Of a stretch of DNA of 64,000 bases, positions 27,548 to 36,037 are shown in pieces. The notes under the pieces were generated by a model that saw only the letters and a list, made by a program, of their open reading frames with translations, had not been told where the DNA came from and did not search any database. The DNA is from Neptunicoccus sediminis. Lineage in GTDB: Bacteria > Pseudomonadota > Alphaproteobacteria > Rhodobacterales > Rhodobacteraceae. Every line of letters begins with the position of its first letter. Within the stretch, counting starts at the first letter, position 1. Where the stretch lies: the NCBI RefSeq assembly GCF_001719615.1, contig NZ_MDVX01000001.1:372001-436000 (forward strand), read 5' to 3'. A program made the translations under genes and the position numbers.

Positions 27548-28678
27548 TTAATCCTGTGGAGAGGCTGTGGCGTGGTCGTCATCTGCACCGCCGATAAACC
27601 GACCGATCACCCGGAGGGACCGGGATTCATCACAGGCGATTTTGATCACGATCAGGATTGGCAAGGCCACCACCATGCCCATTACAGACCAGATCCACGC
27701 AAAGAACGCGACCGTCAGGAACACGACAGTTGTGTTCAGCTGCATCCTGCGGGAAATCAGCAGCGGCGTCACCAACTGCCCTTCAATAGAGGTCAGCGTC
27801 GCATAGGTTGCAAACACGCCAAGCGCGGTCCATGCGCTTTCGAGGCTGACAAAGGCCACCGAGCCGGCAATGGCAGCGCCCATCAGCCCGCCAAGGAACG
27901 GCACGAAATTCAGCCCGAACGCCAGAAAACCGAAGACCAGAACATTGGGCATGCCCCAGAAATACATCGCGATGCTGACGGTCACGCCCAAACCGATGTT
28001 GATCAGGGTGATGCCCCCTAGGTAGTACCCAAGCCGGTCTTCAATCGCATGCAGTACCTCAACAGCGCGGCGTTTCTCGGCAAACGCGTCGATGCTGGCA
28101 ATAGTCTTGGTTAAAAACAGATCACCCGATGCAATCAGGAAGAACAGCAGAATAAGGGCGAAAAGAATACGGCTCAGGAAACTGGGCGCCATGCTGAAAA
28201 TGGCCGTTACGATGCCCGGATCGGACACGACTTCGACCTCAACGGTTTCCTTCTCCTGATCCGCAACAATCTCGCCCGCCGCAACTGTGGCGTCTTTAAT
28301 CGCCTCAAGCGTGCCACCGGAATTTGAGAGTTGTTCCTTCATCTGTTCAATCAGCCACGGCAAATCCTCAATGAACTGCGCCGTGGGGGAACTGATCTGG
28401 ATCAGGAACAATCCGATTACTATGGTAAGCACAGTCACAAACAGGGAGGCGGAAATGAAGGGCGGGACGCCGCTTCGCTCCAGCCAGCGACGGGGGCGGT
28501 TCAGGATCAGATAGCCGATAAAGGCGGTGGTGACAGGGATCAGAAAGTCGCTTGCCCAGACCAGCGCCTGCAACAACAGGATGATAAAGATACCGTAGAG
28601 TGGCACCCGCAACCCGTTCAGCCATAGGGTAGGTTTCGTGTCCGGCTGCGTCGCGATCTCTGGTGTTGTGTCGCTCAT
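27548..28678 (-). CDS. AI-2E family transporter (TqsA/PerM-like)
   Basis: 376 residues with about seven membrane helices. A central extracytoplasmic segment contains two charged/amphipathic stretches (near residues 95-155), and the conserved C-terminal half (GLNFVPFLGGLMGAA, near 245-260) is typical of AI-2E/PerM proteins. Members export autoinducer-2 or work as cation/proton exchangers, so the substrate is open. It is the last gene of the minus-strand stress operon, 55 bases after the YihY gene. Confidence 0.88.
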   Translation of the reverse strand: MSDTTPEIATQPDTKPTLWLNGLRVPLYGIFIILLLQALVWASDFLIPVTTAFIGYLILNRPRRWLERSGVPPFISASLFVTVLTIVIGLFLIQISSPTAQFIEDLPWLIEQMKEQLSNSGGTLEAIKDATVAAGEIVADQEKETVEVEVVSDPGIVTAIFSMAPSFLSRILFALILLFFLIASGDLFLTKTIASIDAFAEKRRAVEVLHAIEDRLGYYLGGITLINIGLGVTVSIAMYFWGMPNVLVFGFLAFGLNFVPFLGGLMGAAIAGSVAFVSLESAWTALGVFATYATLTSIEGQLVTPLLISRRMQLNTTVVFLTVAFFAWIWSVMGMVVALPILIVIKIACDESRSLRVIGRFIGGADDDHATASPQD

Positions 28679-28733
28679 AGCGCCACCCCGGCGATGTTGT
28701 AGGTGGCGATCTTGCGGGACGGGGCTGCGCCGC

Positions 28734-29681
28734 TCACTTGCCCGCAGCCTCGCCCAGATTGTCGGCTTTCACCGCATCGCGCTGACCCATCGGTTCGTCC
28801 TTGCCAACCGTGGTATCCTTGCGGGTCTGTGCCTCCAGCTCGGCGTTCACTTCTGCACCGACCAGTACGATATAGGCGGAAATCCAGAACCACATCAGCA
28901 GCACAATGGCACCGGCCAACGTGCCGAAACTTTCATTGTAGGATCCGAAATTCCCGACGTAGAACGCGAAACCGACAGAGGCGACGATCCACATAAGACA
29001 GCCGATAATCGCCCCGGGCGACGCCCATTGCCATTCAGGGCGATCCCGCGAAGGGGCAAAATGATAGAGTGCAGCCAGACCCAGCATGGTCATGACCACC
29101 AGCAAAAGCCACGGTAGAACGGTGGCAAGAATGGAACTTAGCGGGCCGAGATTGGCAAAGGCCAGAATAGCCGGAACCGCCAGCGTCACCCCAAGCCCGA
29201 CCACCAGTCCCGAGATCAGCAACAGGGTAAGCCCGAGCGTTACCAGCTTCAGTTTAATAAACCCGCGGGATTCGTTTTCGTCGTAAACCACGTTCAGCCC
29301 TTCAATCAGGCTGGCCATGCCTTTGGACGCCGAATAAAGCGCCACCAGAATACCGACAATCGCCGCCAGACCCAGCCCGCCATCCCGCGAACCGGCAACA
29401 GAAGTCGCCTGATCGGTGATGATTGTCATGACTTCTTCGGGCATCAACCCCGAGAACGACTGCATTTGATCGACAATCTGGCTTGGCTCTACCAGCAGTC
29501 CGCTGATAGCAATTACAGCCGTGATTGCGGGGAACAGGGCCAGAAGTCCGTAAAAGGCGACACCTGCAGCCACAAGCCCGATCCGGTCATTCGCGATCTC
29601 GTCCTTGACGCGGAAGGCGACATCTTTCCAGCCTTTGGCGGGGATATTGTCAGGGGATTCAGCAGTGCGGCCTCGTGCCAT
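28734..29681 (-). CDS. YihY/BrkB-family inner-membrane protein
   Basis: 315 residues with six membrane helices. AAGVAFYGLLALFPA near residue 45 is the signature of the YihY/BrkB family, once mis-called ribonuclease BN. The C-terminus is hydrophilic. The ATG at 29681 has AAGGAAG 9 bases upstream; an ATG 18 bases further upstream lacks one. It follows the DUF3618 gene after 65 bases holding a GGGGGC/GCCCCC hairpin (29718-29738), possibly a processing site. In other bacteria the family is linked to envelope stress and serum resistance; molecular function unknown. Confidence 0.88.
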   Translation of the reverse strand: MARGRTAESPDNIPAKGWKDVAFRVKDEIANDRIGLVAAGVAFYGLLALFPAITAVIAISGLLVEPSQIVDQMQSFSGLMPEEVMTIITDQATSVAGSRDGGLGLAAIVGILVALYSASKGMASLIEGLNVVYDENESRGFIKLKLVTLGLTLLLISGLVVGLGVTLAVPAILAFANLGPLSSILATVLPWLLLVVMTMLGLAALYHFAPSRDRPEWQWASPGAIIGCLMWIVASVGFAFYVGNFGSYNESFGTLAGAIVLLMWFWISAYIVLVGAEVNAELEAQTRKDTTVGKDEPMGQRDAVKADNLGEAAGK

Positions 29682-29746
29682 CTGGGTCTTCCTTATCACT
29701 CGGGGGGGAGAGGAGAAGGGGGCCGCGCTGCAGCCCCCTACGAATG

Positions 29747-31012
29747 TCAGGTGTTTGGTTTCCCAAGCTTTTCTTCTTTAGCCTTGGACTTGGCTTTGTC
29801 AGCAACGCGGGTGGCTGCGGATTTGGCTGTGTCACCGACAGCCTCGACCGCGGATTTATCGCCCGGCGCACCGCTGTCCAGATCGGATTTGGTCTCGGAT
29901 GCGATGTCCTTGACCTCTTCCTGAACCGACTTGGCAACGCGTGTGGCTTTCTCTTTCTCTTCATGAAAGATGCGCTCCGCTTCTTCAAACATCTTGTCGC
30001 TATGCTGACCGACGTATTTGTCCTCAGTCCGGGTGCGCGGCAATGCACCGCCCAGCGCAGCCCCCACAGCAAGCGCCAGCGCACCTACTACAAGCGGTTG
30101 ACGGTCGTAGAAGTCCACCGCTGCATCCGCCCCTTCAGAGGCTCTCTGCGTGGCAGCCCGACGCATTTCGATGGCTTTCTCGCGGGCTTCGATAACGCGC
30201 TTGCGGCCTTCTTCTGTCAGGTTTTCAGTCCCTTCCGCGATACGGTTGCGTGCGGCGGACAGTCTGTCCTGAACGTTGCTGGCACCACTCGCCACAGCCG
30301 ATTTACCAGAGGCCGCAGCGGAAGACACCTTGTCCCGCAGATTACCCGCACTGTCGCGCAGCTTGTCGGCACCATGTGATACGCTTCCCGATACCTGATC
30401 TTTGGCATCGGCAACGCTGCCGGCCACTTGGTCCTTGGCATCAGCGACACGATCCCGCGCATTGGCAAGAGTGTCCTTGGCATCAGCGGCGCGATCCGCA
30501 ATGTAGGAAGACCCGTCATCATTGTCATCCTGTGACCAGGACGGCAGTGGGTCGCCGTTCCCCAGCGTGTTTACAGGCGCTGTGTAGGGCATGCCCTTGC
30601 GGCTGCGGGACTGGCGATATTCGTCTTCGCGGCTGCGGTAGTCATCCGCCGGATGGGGGGCGACACGGGTCGCGGGATAGGCGTGACGGTCGCGGTTGTC
30701 ATAGCTGTCGTAACGATCATTGGAGCGGTAGCCGCTGGAACGGTAGGATTGCTCCCGTTTCTGACCGTTGCCAAACATCATCCACGCAAGACCGATCCCT
30801 GTCAGCGCCAGCGGCACCGGATTGGCTTTGACCTGATCCACAACAGAACGTCCCAGATCGCCGCCGTGTTCGCGGAACTGGTCGCCAACCTGACGTACCA
30901 ATGTGTCGATTGAGAATTTGTCTTGCAGCGTTTCGATATTGTCGCTCAGATTGGCACGCTGCCGTTCAATGTCGCGTTCAATTTCACTTGCACTTCGAGT
31001 GTCGTTAGGCAT
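29747..31012 (-). CDS. DUF3618 protein with LEA-like amphipathic helix repeats
   Basis: 421 residues. The N-terminal about 60 residues match DUF3618 (SEIERDIERQRANLSDNIETL), followed by a short hydrophobic stretch near 78-88 and an Arg/Tyr-rich linker. Next comes a long Ala/Asp/Lys-rich region (about 150-290) of degenerate 11-residue units such as VADAKDQVAGS, as in LEA-like stress proteins. One membrane anchor (PLVVGALALAVGAALGG) lies near 310-330, with a charged helical tail behind it. It overlaps the holin-like gene by 8 bases. I infer a membrane-tethered desiccation/osmotic-stress or ribosome-tethering role like E. coli YqjD. Confidence 0.82.
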   Translation of the reverse strand: MPNDTRSASEIERDIERQRANLSDNIETLQDKFSIDTLVRQVGDQFREHGGDLGRSVVDQVKANPVPLALTGIGLAWMMFGNGQKREQSYRSSGYRSNDRYDSYDNRDRHAYPATRVAPHPADDYRSREDEYRQSRSRKGMPYTAPVNTLGNGDPLPSWSQDDNDDGSSYIADRAADAKDTLANARDRVADAKDQVAGSVADAKDQVSGSVSHGADKLRDSAGNLRDKVSSAAASGKSAVASGASNVQDRLSAARNRIAEGTENLTEEGRKRVIEAREKAIEMRRAATQRASEGADAAVDFYDRQPLVVGALALAVGAALGGALPRTRTEDKYVGQHSDKMFEEAERIFHEEKEKATRVAKSVQEEVKDIASETKSDLDSGAPGDKSAVEAVGDTAKSAATRVADKAKSKAKEEKLGKPNT

Positions 31013-31403
31013 CGTAAGACTCCTTGATAGCTTTGGCATCACGTTTCACGTTTTTGGCAGTACGTGTCGGCGCGAGGCTGGACAGTTTCAGATCGCTCAA
31101 CCCTTTGCTGATCATCCCGTAGGCGATCCCCGCAAGGATCACACCGACGATCAGGGCAGCCCAACCGGCATCCAGACCCGCTTCGGCCAGACCGGCCACA
31201 AGGGCGCCTGCCAGAACGTTCAGGGCCACCAGCGCGATGATTGCGGCGCCTGCGATCATGCCAACGGCCGTACCGGCACGGTTGACGTTTTCGCTGATTT
31301 CGGCGCGGGCCAGATCGACTTCGCTGCGGACCAGCGAACTAACGTTGTTCAGCGCCTCACTCAGGACAGAGCCTGCGCTTTTGTTTGGTTGATGGTCACT
31401 CAT
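31005..31403 (-). CDS. Phage-holin-superfamily / YqjE-like (DUF1469-type) membrane protein
   Basis: 132 residues. An amphipathic N-terminal helix (SSLVRSEVDLARAEI) is followed by two membrane helices (about 45-70, 75-98) and a basic tail. This is the YqjE/Holin-X layout widely found beside YqjD/DUF883-type stress proteins, not a real phage lysis gene. It is coupled to both neighbours: its ATG overlaps the stop of the LEA-like gene (ATGA) and its end overlaps the DUF3618 start by 8 bases. Confidence 0.82.
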   Translation of the reverse strand: MSDHQPNKSAGSVLSEALNNVSSLVRSEVDLARAEISENVNRAGTAVGMIAGAAIIALVALNVLAGALVAGLAEAGLDAGWAALIVGVILAGIAYGMISKGLSDLKLSSLAPTRTAKNVKRDAKAIKESYDA

Positions 31404-31948
31404 GAGAAGTCTCCTCCTGTGCGTGTTGTTCCTGTCTGAACGGCAGGAGCGTAGGTTCCGTAGTCTTGCGACGGTGTGGAACCAGGATCACTTTGGCTGT
31501 GGGTGTGGTCACTGTCGTGGCTGGCGCGACCGGAGGCTTTTGCAAAGCGTGTCGCGGCGAACCCGAGCAGTGCTGCACCACCAAGGAACATCAATGGATT
31601 CTTGCGGGCGAATTGGGTCACATCCTCAACCATAGTGCCGAGGTCCTTGTCCCGCAGCGCATCAGACGCATCGGCCAGACCTTCGGCCATTTGACCGAAT
31701 GTGCGTTCCTGGGGCGATCCGTTGCGCATCTCGTCTGCGGCTGTGCGCAGGGCAGAGGCAACGCCGGATACTTCGTCAGCGACCGAGGCTTTTGCGTTGT
31801 CAGCCTGCTGCACGGCTGCATTCGCAGCAGTTTGCGCAGCGCTGTTGGCTGTGTCTTTCGCTTGATCGGCAAGGTTTGAAGCGGTTTCTTTTGCTTTATC
31901 CGCTGCGGACGGCTTGCCTTGGGTGTTTAACGTATTCTGATTGGTCAT
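31400..31948 (-). CDS. LEA-like / YqjD-like tail-anchored stress protein (hypothetical)
   Basis: 182 residues. The N-terminal half is an Ala/Asp/Lys/Gln-rich helical region with repeated AxxAKDTA-like units. One hydrophobic segment, KNPLMFLGGAALLGFAATRF (about 115-134), has the DUF883-family look with an RKNP entry. The tail is Ser/Thr/Gly-rich and probably disordered. It resembles nutrient-deprivation-induced proteins of rhizobia and ElaB/YqjD. It begins 18 bases after the stop of the 22-residue peptide and overlaps the next gene as ATGA. Exact function unknown. Confidence 0.75.
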   Translation of the reverse strand: MTNQNTLNTQGKPSAADKAKETASNLADQAKDTANSAAQTAANAAVQQADNAKASVADEVSGVASALRTAADEMRNGSPQERTFGQMAEGLADASDALRDKDLGTMVEDVTQFARKNPLMFLGGAALLGFAATRFAKASGRASHDSDHTHSQSDPGSTPSQDYGTYAPAVQTGTTRTGGDFS

Positions 31949-31966
31949 AATCCGTCTCCTGTTCAG

Positions 31967-32035
31967 TTAGAATGCAAGGCTGATGACGGCCAAAACGACG
32001 ACAACGACCCCGATGATGTAAAATACATTGTGCAT
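31967..32035 (-). CDS. 22-residue single-helix membrane microprotein
   Basis: The frame encodes MHNVFYIIGVVVVV followed by LAVISLAF and TAA: one uninterrupted membrane helix with almost no soluble part. An excellent AAGGAG ribosome-binding site lies 8 bases before the ATG. It is the first gene after the EcfG-type promoter and leads the stress operon. It is too short for normal gene callers. Small membrane proteins of this kind often sit at the head of stress operons in roseobacters, but I know no function for it. Confidence 0.7.
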   Translation of the reverse strand: MHNVFYIIGVVVVVLAVISLAF

Positions 32036-32087
32036 GTTCTTTTCTCCTTCTAACGCGGCGCGTCTGCGTGGCACCTATTGCAGTCTC

Positions 32088-32113
32088 AACGCAGCCTCGG
32101 TTTGAATCGTTCC
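32088..32113 (-). promoter_or_regulatory. EcfG-type general-stress-response promoter
   Basis: On the minus strand GGAAC (32113-32109), a 17-base spacer and CGTT (32091-32088) match the alphaproteobacterial EcfG sigma-factor consensus. The position implies transcription starting about 45 bases before the microprotein ATG. It would place the whole operon down to the AI-2E transporter under the PhyR/NepR/EcfG cascade. Confidence 0.75.
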
Positions 32114-32149
32114 GGCGTTTCTGACGAAATTGTCACCAATGGGAGAGTA

Positions 32150-32348
32150 GGGTGCAGATTATGCACGTCACCACAGGGCGCGTTTGCAGGGCTACGGGGC
32201 TGGTAATGCTGGGAAAAACCGCCACTCGCGCTGGCGTGATATGGACCGCAAATTTTTTAACCTTCCGCCCGCTGTGACGGGGGCGCAGGTTGCCCCTGTC
32301 GCGGTCGGGGCGCTTGGAACACCAGCCTCTGTCTAAGGCTGGCGTTTT
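32150..32348 (+). ncRNA. Possible plus-strand small RNA with a terminator-like 3' hairpin
   Basis: No gene is found between 32036 and 32374. On the plus strand, CGCCA/TGGCG (32220-32236) and GCCCC/GGGGC hairpins are followed by CCAGCC/GGCTGG (32322-32327 / 32337-32342), then CG and five Ts. A terminator with no upstream plus-strand gene suggests an unannotated small RNA. The promoter is not identified, and the 5' end is arbitrary. Confidence 0.3.
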
Positions 32349-32374
32349 TGAAGTGGGTAATTTTTCGCCGGTTC

Positions 32375-33661
32375 TCAGGTCTGCGTCAGGCCCAAAGCCA
32401 TGTTACTGACCGCCGGTTCCTGATCCGACAGCTTTCCATTGGGCCGGTCTGCATTGGCCTTGGCCTGCTTTTTGTATTCCAGTCGTGCGATCTGGTCGCG
32501 GTGGACCTCATCCGGGCCGTCGGCAAGGCGCAACATACGCGCCGTCGCATAGGCTGCCGCCAGCCCGAAATCGTTGCTGGTGCCACCGCCGCCGAACAAC
32601 TGGATGGCCCAGTCGATCACCTGACAGGCCATATTTGGCACCGCAACCTTGATCATGGCGATCTCGGCTTTGGCCTCTTTATTGCCAACAGTGTCCATCA
32701 TATGGGCGGCCCGCAGGGTCAGCAGACGGGACTGTTCGATCAGGATACGGGACTGGGCGATGCGTTCACGGGTGACGGACTGTTCGGACAGAACTTTGCC
32801 AAATGTCGTCCGTTCACCGGCGCGTACCACCATTTTTTCCAGCGTGCGTTCGGCCAACCCGATCAGGCGCATACAGTGGTGGATGCGTCCCGGTCCAAGA
32901 CGGCCCTGTGCGATTTCAAACCCGCAGCCTTCCCCCAGCAGCATGTTAGAGGCAGGCACACGCACGTTGTCAAAGATCACTTCAGAGGCACGGTCCGGTA
33001 CGCCGTAAAATCCGAACACAGGGATCGAACGTTTCACGGTGACGCCGGGCGTGTCTTTCGGGACGAGGATCATGGATTGCTGACGATAGGTCTCGGCGCT
33101 CGGGTCGGATTTACCCATAAAGATGATGATCTTGCAGCGGGGATCGGTCGCGCCGGTGGTATACCATTTATGCCCGTTGATCACATATTCATCACCGTCC
33201 CGCACGATGGCGCTCTCGATATTGCGCGCATCCGAAGAGGCTACAGCGGGTTCCGTCATCGCAAAACTGGAGCGGATTTCACCCTTCAGCAGCGGTTCCA
33301 GCCACTGTTTCTTGTGTTCCTCGGTGCCATAGCGTTCCAGCACTTCCATGTTGCCCGTGTCAGGGGCAGAACAGTTGAACACCTCCGGTGCAAGGTGGCT
33401 GCGACCCATGATTTCACACAGGGCAGCATATTCCAGATTGTTCAGTCCGGCCCCTTTGTCCGATTCCGGCAGGAAAAGGTTCCACAATCCGGCCTCTTTC
33501 GCCTTGATTTTCAGCTCCTCCACAACGGGATGCACACCCCAGGGGCCAATATCCTCGGACTCCCGATAAAAGCGGGCTTCGTTCGGATAGATATGCTGGT
33601 CCATGAAATCTTTCAGACGATCTTCCAGCGCACGGGTTTTATCGGATTTTTCAGGGATCAT
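32375..33661 (-). CDS. Acyl-CoA dehydrogenase, ACAD10/ACAD11-like
   Basis: 428 residues, an FAD-dependent acyl-CoA dehydrogenase. The blocks [20 protein letters not shown] (about 250-270), [15 protein letters not shown] and [16 protein letters not shown] follow the dehydrogenase half of animal ACAD11 and its bacterial relatives. Those enzymes act on ordinary or phosphorylated 4-hydroxyacyl-CoAs. A matching ACAD11-N-terminal-like kinase is at 43.8-44.8 kb in the same regulon. It is divergent from the thiolase, and a regulatory palindrome lies between them. Confidence 0.92.
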   Translation of the reverse strand: MIPEKSDKTRALEDRLKDFMDQHIYPNEARFYRESEDIGPWGVHPVVEELKIKAKEAGLWNLFLPESDKGAGLNNLEYAALCEIMGRSHLAPEVFNCSAPDTGNMEVLERYGTEEHKKQWLEPLLKGEIRSSFAMTEPAVASSDARNIESAIVRDGDEYVINGHKWYTTGATDPRCKIIIFMGKSDPSAETYRQQSMILVPKDTPGVTVKRSIPVFGFYGVPDRASEVIFDNVRVPASNMLLGEGCGFEIAQGRLGPGRIHHCMRLIGLAERTLEKMVVRAGERTTFGKVLSEQSVTRERIAQSRILIEQSRLLTLRAAHMMDTVGNKEAKAEIAMIKVAVPNMACQVIDWAIQLFGGGGTSNDFGLAAAYATARMLRLADGPDEVHRDQIARLEYKKQAKANADRPNGKLSDQEPAVSNMALGLTQT

Positions 33662-33756
33662 TTCAGGCTCGTTCGTTAGGGGCGGGCTTGCTCCGGTGGC
33701 TGCATTTTGCGTGGTGCTAAGCCGGAGAGACCCATTGATAAACAGAAATTAGTGAC

Positions 33757-33776
33757 GTATTGTCTGACACTAATGG
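33757..33776. promoter_or_regulatory. Regulon operator copy 1 (acyl-CoA dehydrogenase / thiolase)
   Basis: Core TGTCTGACACTAA at 33761-33773. It is also the right half of a larger TTAGTG...CACTAA inverted repeat starting at 33749. The same core recurs twice at 43.5-43.7 kb. TGTCxGACA symmetry fits FCD-type GntR regulators such as the one at 35.1 kb. Confidence 0.6.
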
Positions 33777-33859
33777 CGTAGCATAGCGGAATTGCGATGG
33801 GAAGACGAAACATGCTCCCGCTCCGTGTGGGACGCAGGGTCAAAAAGGAGGAACGGATC

Positions 33860-35023
33860 ATGGCCGATGCATATATCGTAGAGTCGCTGCGCACCGCAGG
33901 GGGGCGACGCAAAGGGGCGCTGGCAGACTGGCACCCCGCTGATATGGGGGCGGAAATTCTGAATGCACTGGTAGAGCGCACGGGGATTGATCCGGCAGCG
34001 ATCGACGATGTGATTATGGGCTGTGTCACCAAAGGTGGCGAGCAGGCGTTCAACATCGGGCGCAACGCGGTGCTGGCCTCCAAGCTGCCCCAGACTGTGC
34101 CTTCTACCACAGTGGATCGCCAGTGCGGCAGTTCCCAGCAGGCGGTGCATTTTGGCGCGGCTATGGTGATGGCGGGCGTGCAGGACGTGGTGATTGCCTC
34201 TGGAGTGGAAAGCATGACACGGGTGCCCATGTTCGCGGATATGAGCAGCTTCGCCAAAGCGGGTATCGGGGCCGATCCGGTCAGCCCGCGCATTGCAGAG
34301 CGGTTTGGCGTGACAGGTTTCAGCCAGTTCACAGGGGCCGAGATGATTGCGCAGAAACACGGTTTCTCGCGCGGGGATCTGGACGCTTATGCGCTGGAAA
34401 GCCATAAACGGGCAGCGGCTGCCACAGAAGCGGGGGCGTTCCAGCGGGAAATCCTGCCACTTCACACGGCAGCGGGCGCACATACGCGCGACGAAGGCAT
34501 CCGTTATGACGCCACCGCGCAATCCATTGGCAGCGTTGATACACTGACCGAGGGCGGCAAGCTGAGCGCGGCAAATGCCAGCCAGATTTGCGACGGGGCG
34601 TCGGGGCTGATGATCGTGTCCGAACGGGCGCTCAAGACCCACGGGCTCACCCCGATTGCGCGGATTGTGGATATGACCGTGACGGCGGGTGATCCGGTGA
34701 TCATGCTGGAAGAACCGATCGAGGCCACCCGTCAGGCACTGGCAAAATCCGGTATGACGCTGGATCAGATCGACCTTTACGAGGTGAACGAAGCCTTTGC
34801 CCCCGTACCGCTGGCATGGATGAAAGAGCTGGACGCCGACCCCGCACGCACCAACGCGCAGGGCGGGGCGATTGCGCTTGGTCATCCGCTCGGGGCGAGC
34901 GGCACACGGTTGATGTCTACCCTTATTCACGGGCTGCGGGCCTCGGGCAAACGTTACGGGTTGCAGACCATGTGCGAAGGCGGCGGCACTGCGAATGTGA
35001 CCATCCTGGAGGCGCTGTCCTGA
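33860..35023 (+). CDS. Acetyl-CoA acyltransferase (thiolase)
   Basis: 387 residues, a standard degradative thiolase. Nucleophile C89 is in DRQCGSSQQA, the GHPLGASGTR histidine motif lies near 348 and CEGGGTAN with the second cysteine near 377. It cleaves 3-ketoacyl-CoA with CoA. AAAGGAGGAAC just before the ATG at 33860 fixes the start; the longer frame upstream runs through the operator. It is divergent from the acyl-CoA dehydrogenase and followed by a hairpin and the GntR gene. Confidence 0.94.
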   Translation: MADAYIVESLRTAGGRRKGALADWHPADMGAEILNALVERTGIDPAAIDDVIMGCVTKGGEQAFNIGRNAVLASKLPQTVPSTTVDRQCGSSQQAVHFGAAMVMAGVQDVVIASGVESMTRVPMFADMSSFAKAGIGADPVSPRIAERFGVTGFSQFTGAEMIAQKHGFSRGDLDAYALESHKRAAAATEAGAFQREILPLHTAAGAHTRDEGIRYDATAQSIGSVDTLTEGGKLSAANASQICDGASGLMIVSERALKTHGLTPIARIVDMTVTAGDPVIMLEEPIEATRQALAKSGMTLDQIDLYEVNEAFAPVPLAWMKELDADPARTNAQGGAIALGHPLGASGTRLMSTLIHGLRASGKRYGLQTMCEGGGTANVTILEALS

Positions 35024-35049
35024 CGGGGCAGTTTTCCAACACCCGCAAG

Positions 35050-35079
35050 CCGCCTTTCGGTTCACAAAGGGGGCGGTTT
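35050..35079 (+). terminator. Terminator-like hairpin after the thiolase gene
   Basis: CCGCC (35050-35054) pairs with GGCGG (35072-35076), with a TTT/AAA extension across a bulge, then TTTG. Moderate strength; gntR probably has its own promoter downstream. Confidence 0.5.
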
Positions 35080-35144
35080 GCTGTTAAATTGGCGCAGCAG
35101 CGCACGGGTCTGTCCGCACGCCTGCAACCGATGGAGTAGAAGAC

Positions 35145-35888
35145 ATGAGTTTGCGCAGCCAGCATCTGAAGGTGAATTATGCCTATCGCCAGTTTGCCGA
35201 TGAAATCGAAGCGCAGATCATGCAGGGCACGCTAAAGCCCGGCGAACGTCTGCCCGGCGAAGTGGAGCTGGCGCAACTGTTCGGCGTCACCCGTTCTACC
35301 GTGCGCGAAGGGCTGCGCCAGTTGGAAAGCGAAGGTCTGGTGCATCGCCCCACGCCCCGCCGACTGGAAGTTGCGCTGCCCCAAAGCGACAAACTCGCCA
35401 GCCGATCCAGCCGCGCAATGGTACTGATGAATGTCACCTTTCGGGAGTTGTGGCAGGTGGCACTGGAAACCGAACCGCTGGCCGCAGAACTGGCCGCGCG
35501 ACAGGGCCGGCCAGAGGCTCTGGCCGCGTTGAAAGACATTCACGCCCGTCTGGTGGCCGCTAAGGACGACGTGGCCGAAACCACGCGCCTTGATATGGAA
35601 TTTCACACCCAAGTGGCCGAGATGAGCGAGAACCGCGTGCTCTGCCTTGTGCGCGAACCGCTGACATTGCTGCTGTATCAGGGGTTTATCCAGATCACCC
35701 CTTCCGTCCCCCAAGCCATCGAACGCCAGATCGTCGCGCACGGTCAGATCGTGGAAGCGATTGAGGCTAAAGACCCCGAACGCGCCCGAGACTGGGCCCA
35801 CCGCCACATCCAAGACTTCTGGCGCGGCATCCAAATTGCAGGGCTACAGGATGAGCCGTCGATCTCGAAAGAGAACAGGATGAAATGA
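35145..35888 (+). CDS. GntR-family regulator, FCD (FadR-like) subfamily
   Basis: 247 residues. The winged helix-turn-helix (about 15-80) contains RLPGEVELAQLFGVTRSTVRE; the all-helical FCD effector domain (about 95-235) carries the metal-site residues typical of the subfamily (DMEFH near 150, HGQI near 200). It lies next to the thiolase, and three copies of a TGTCxGACA-centred palindrome occur in promoters of the surrounding acyl-CoA genes. It is the natural candidate for the regulon's repressor, relieved by the substrate or an acyl-CoA. The pairing is inference. Confidence 0.92.
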   Translation: MSLRSQHLKVNYAYRQFADEIEAQIMQGTLKPGERLPGEVELAQLFGVTRSTVREGLRQLESEGLVHRPTPRRLEVALPQSDKLASRSSRAMVLMNVTFRELWQVALETEPLAAELAARQGRPEALAALKDIHARLVAAKDDVAETTRLDMEFHTQVAEMSENRVLCLVREPLTLLLYQGFIQITPSVPQAIERQIVAHGQIVEAIEAKDPERARDWAHRHIQDFWRGIQIAGLQDEPSISKENRMK

Positions 35889-36037
35889 GGGGGGTGGATA
35901 TTAGGACTTGATAATAAAATCACGTGCCAGAGAATTCGAACCCTTGCCAAACCAAAGATTAAGTATGACTTCTCCATCATCACATAGCTAAATATGGTTG
36001 TTACACGGAAACAACTTTTCGAAAGATTTCAATTGGC

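Noticed and set aside
31005-31403. Phage holin, hence a prophage remnant
   Set aside because: The holin-superfamily layout is that of YqjE-like stress proteins, and no other phage gene is nearby.
35920-35955. tRNA-like scrap (TTCGAA loop with GCCA) near the AT-rich islet, possible integration scar
   Set aside because: The flanking bases do not form a T stem or acceptor stem, and no matching full tRNA or second repeat is visible in the window.
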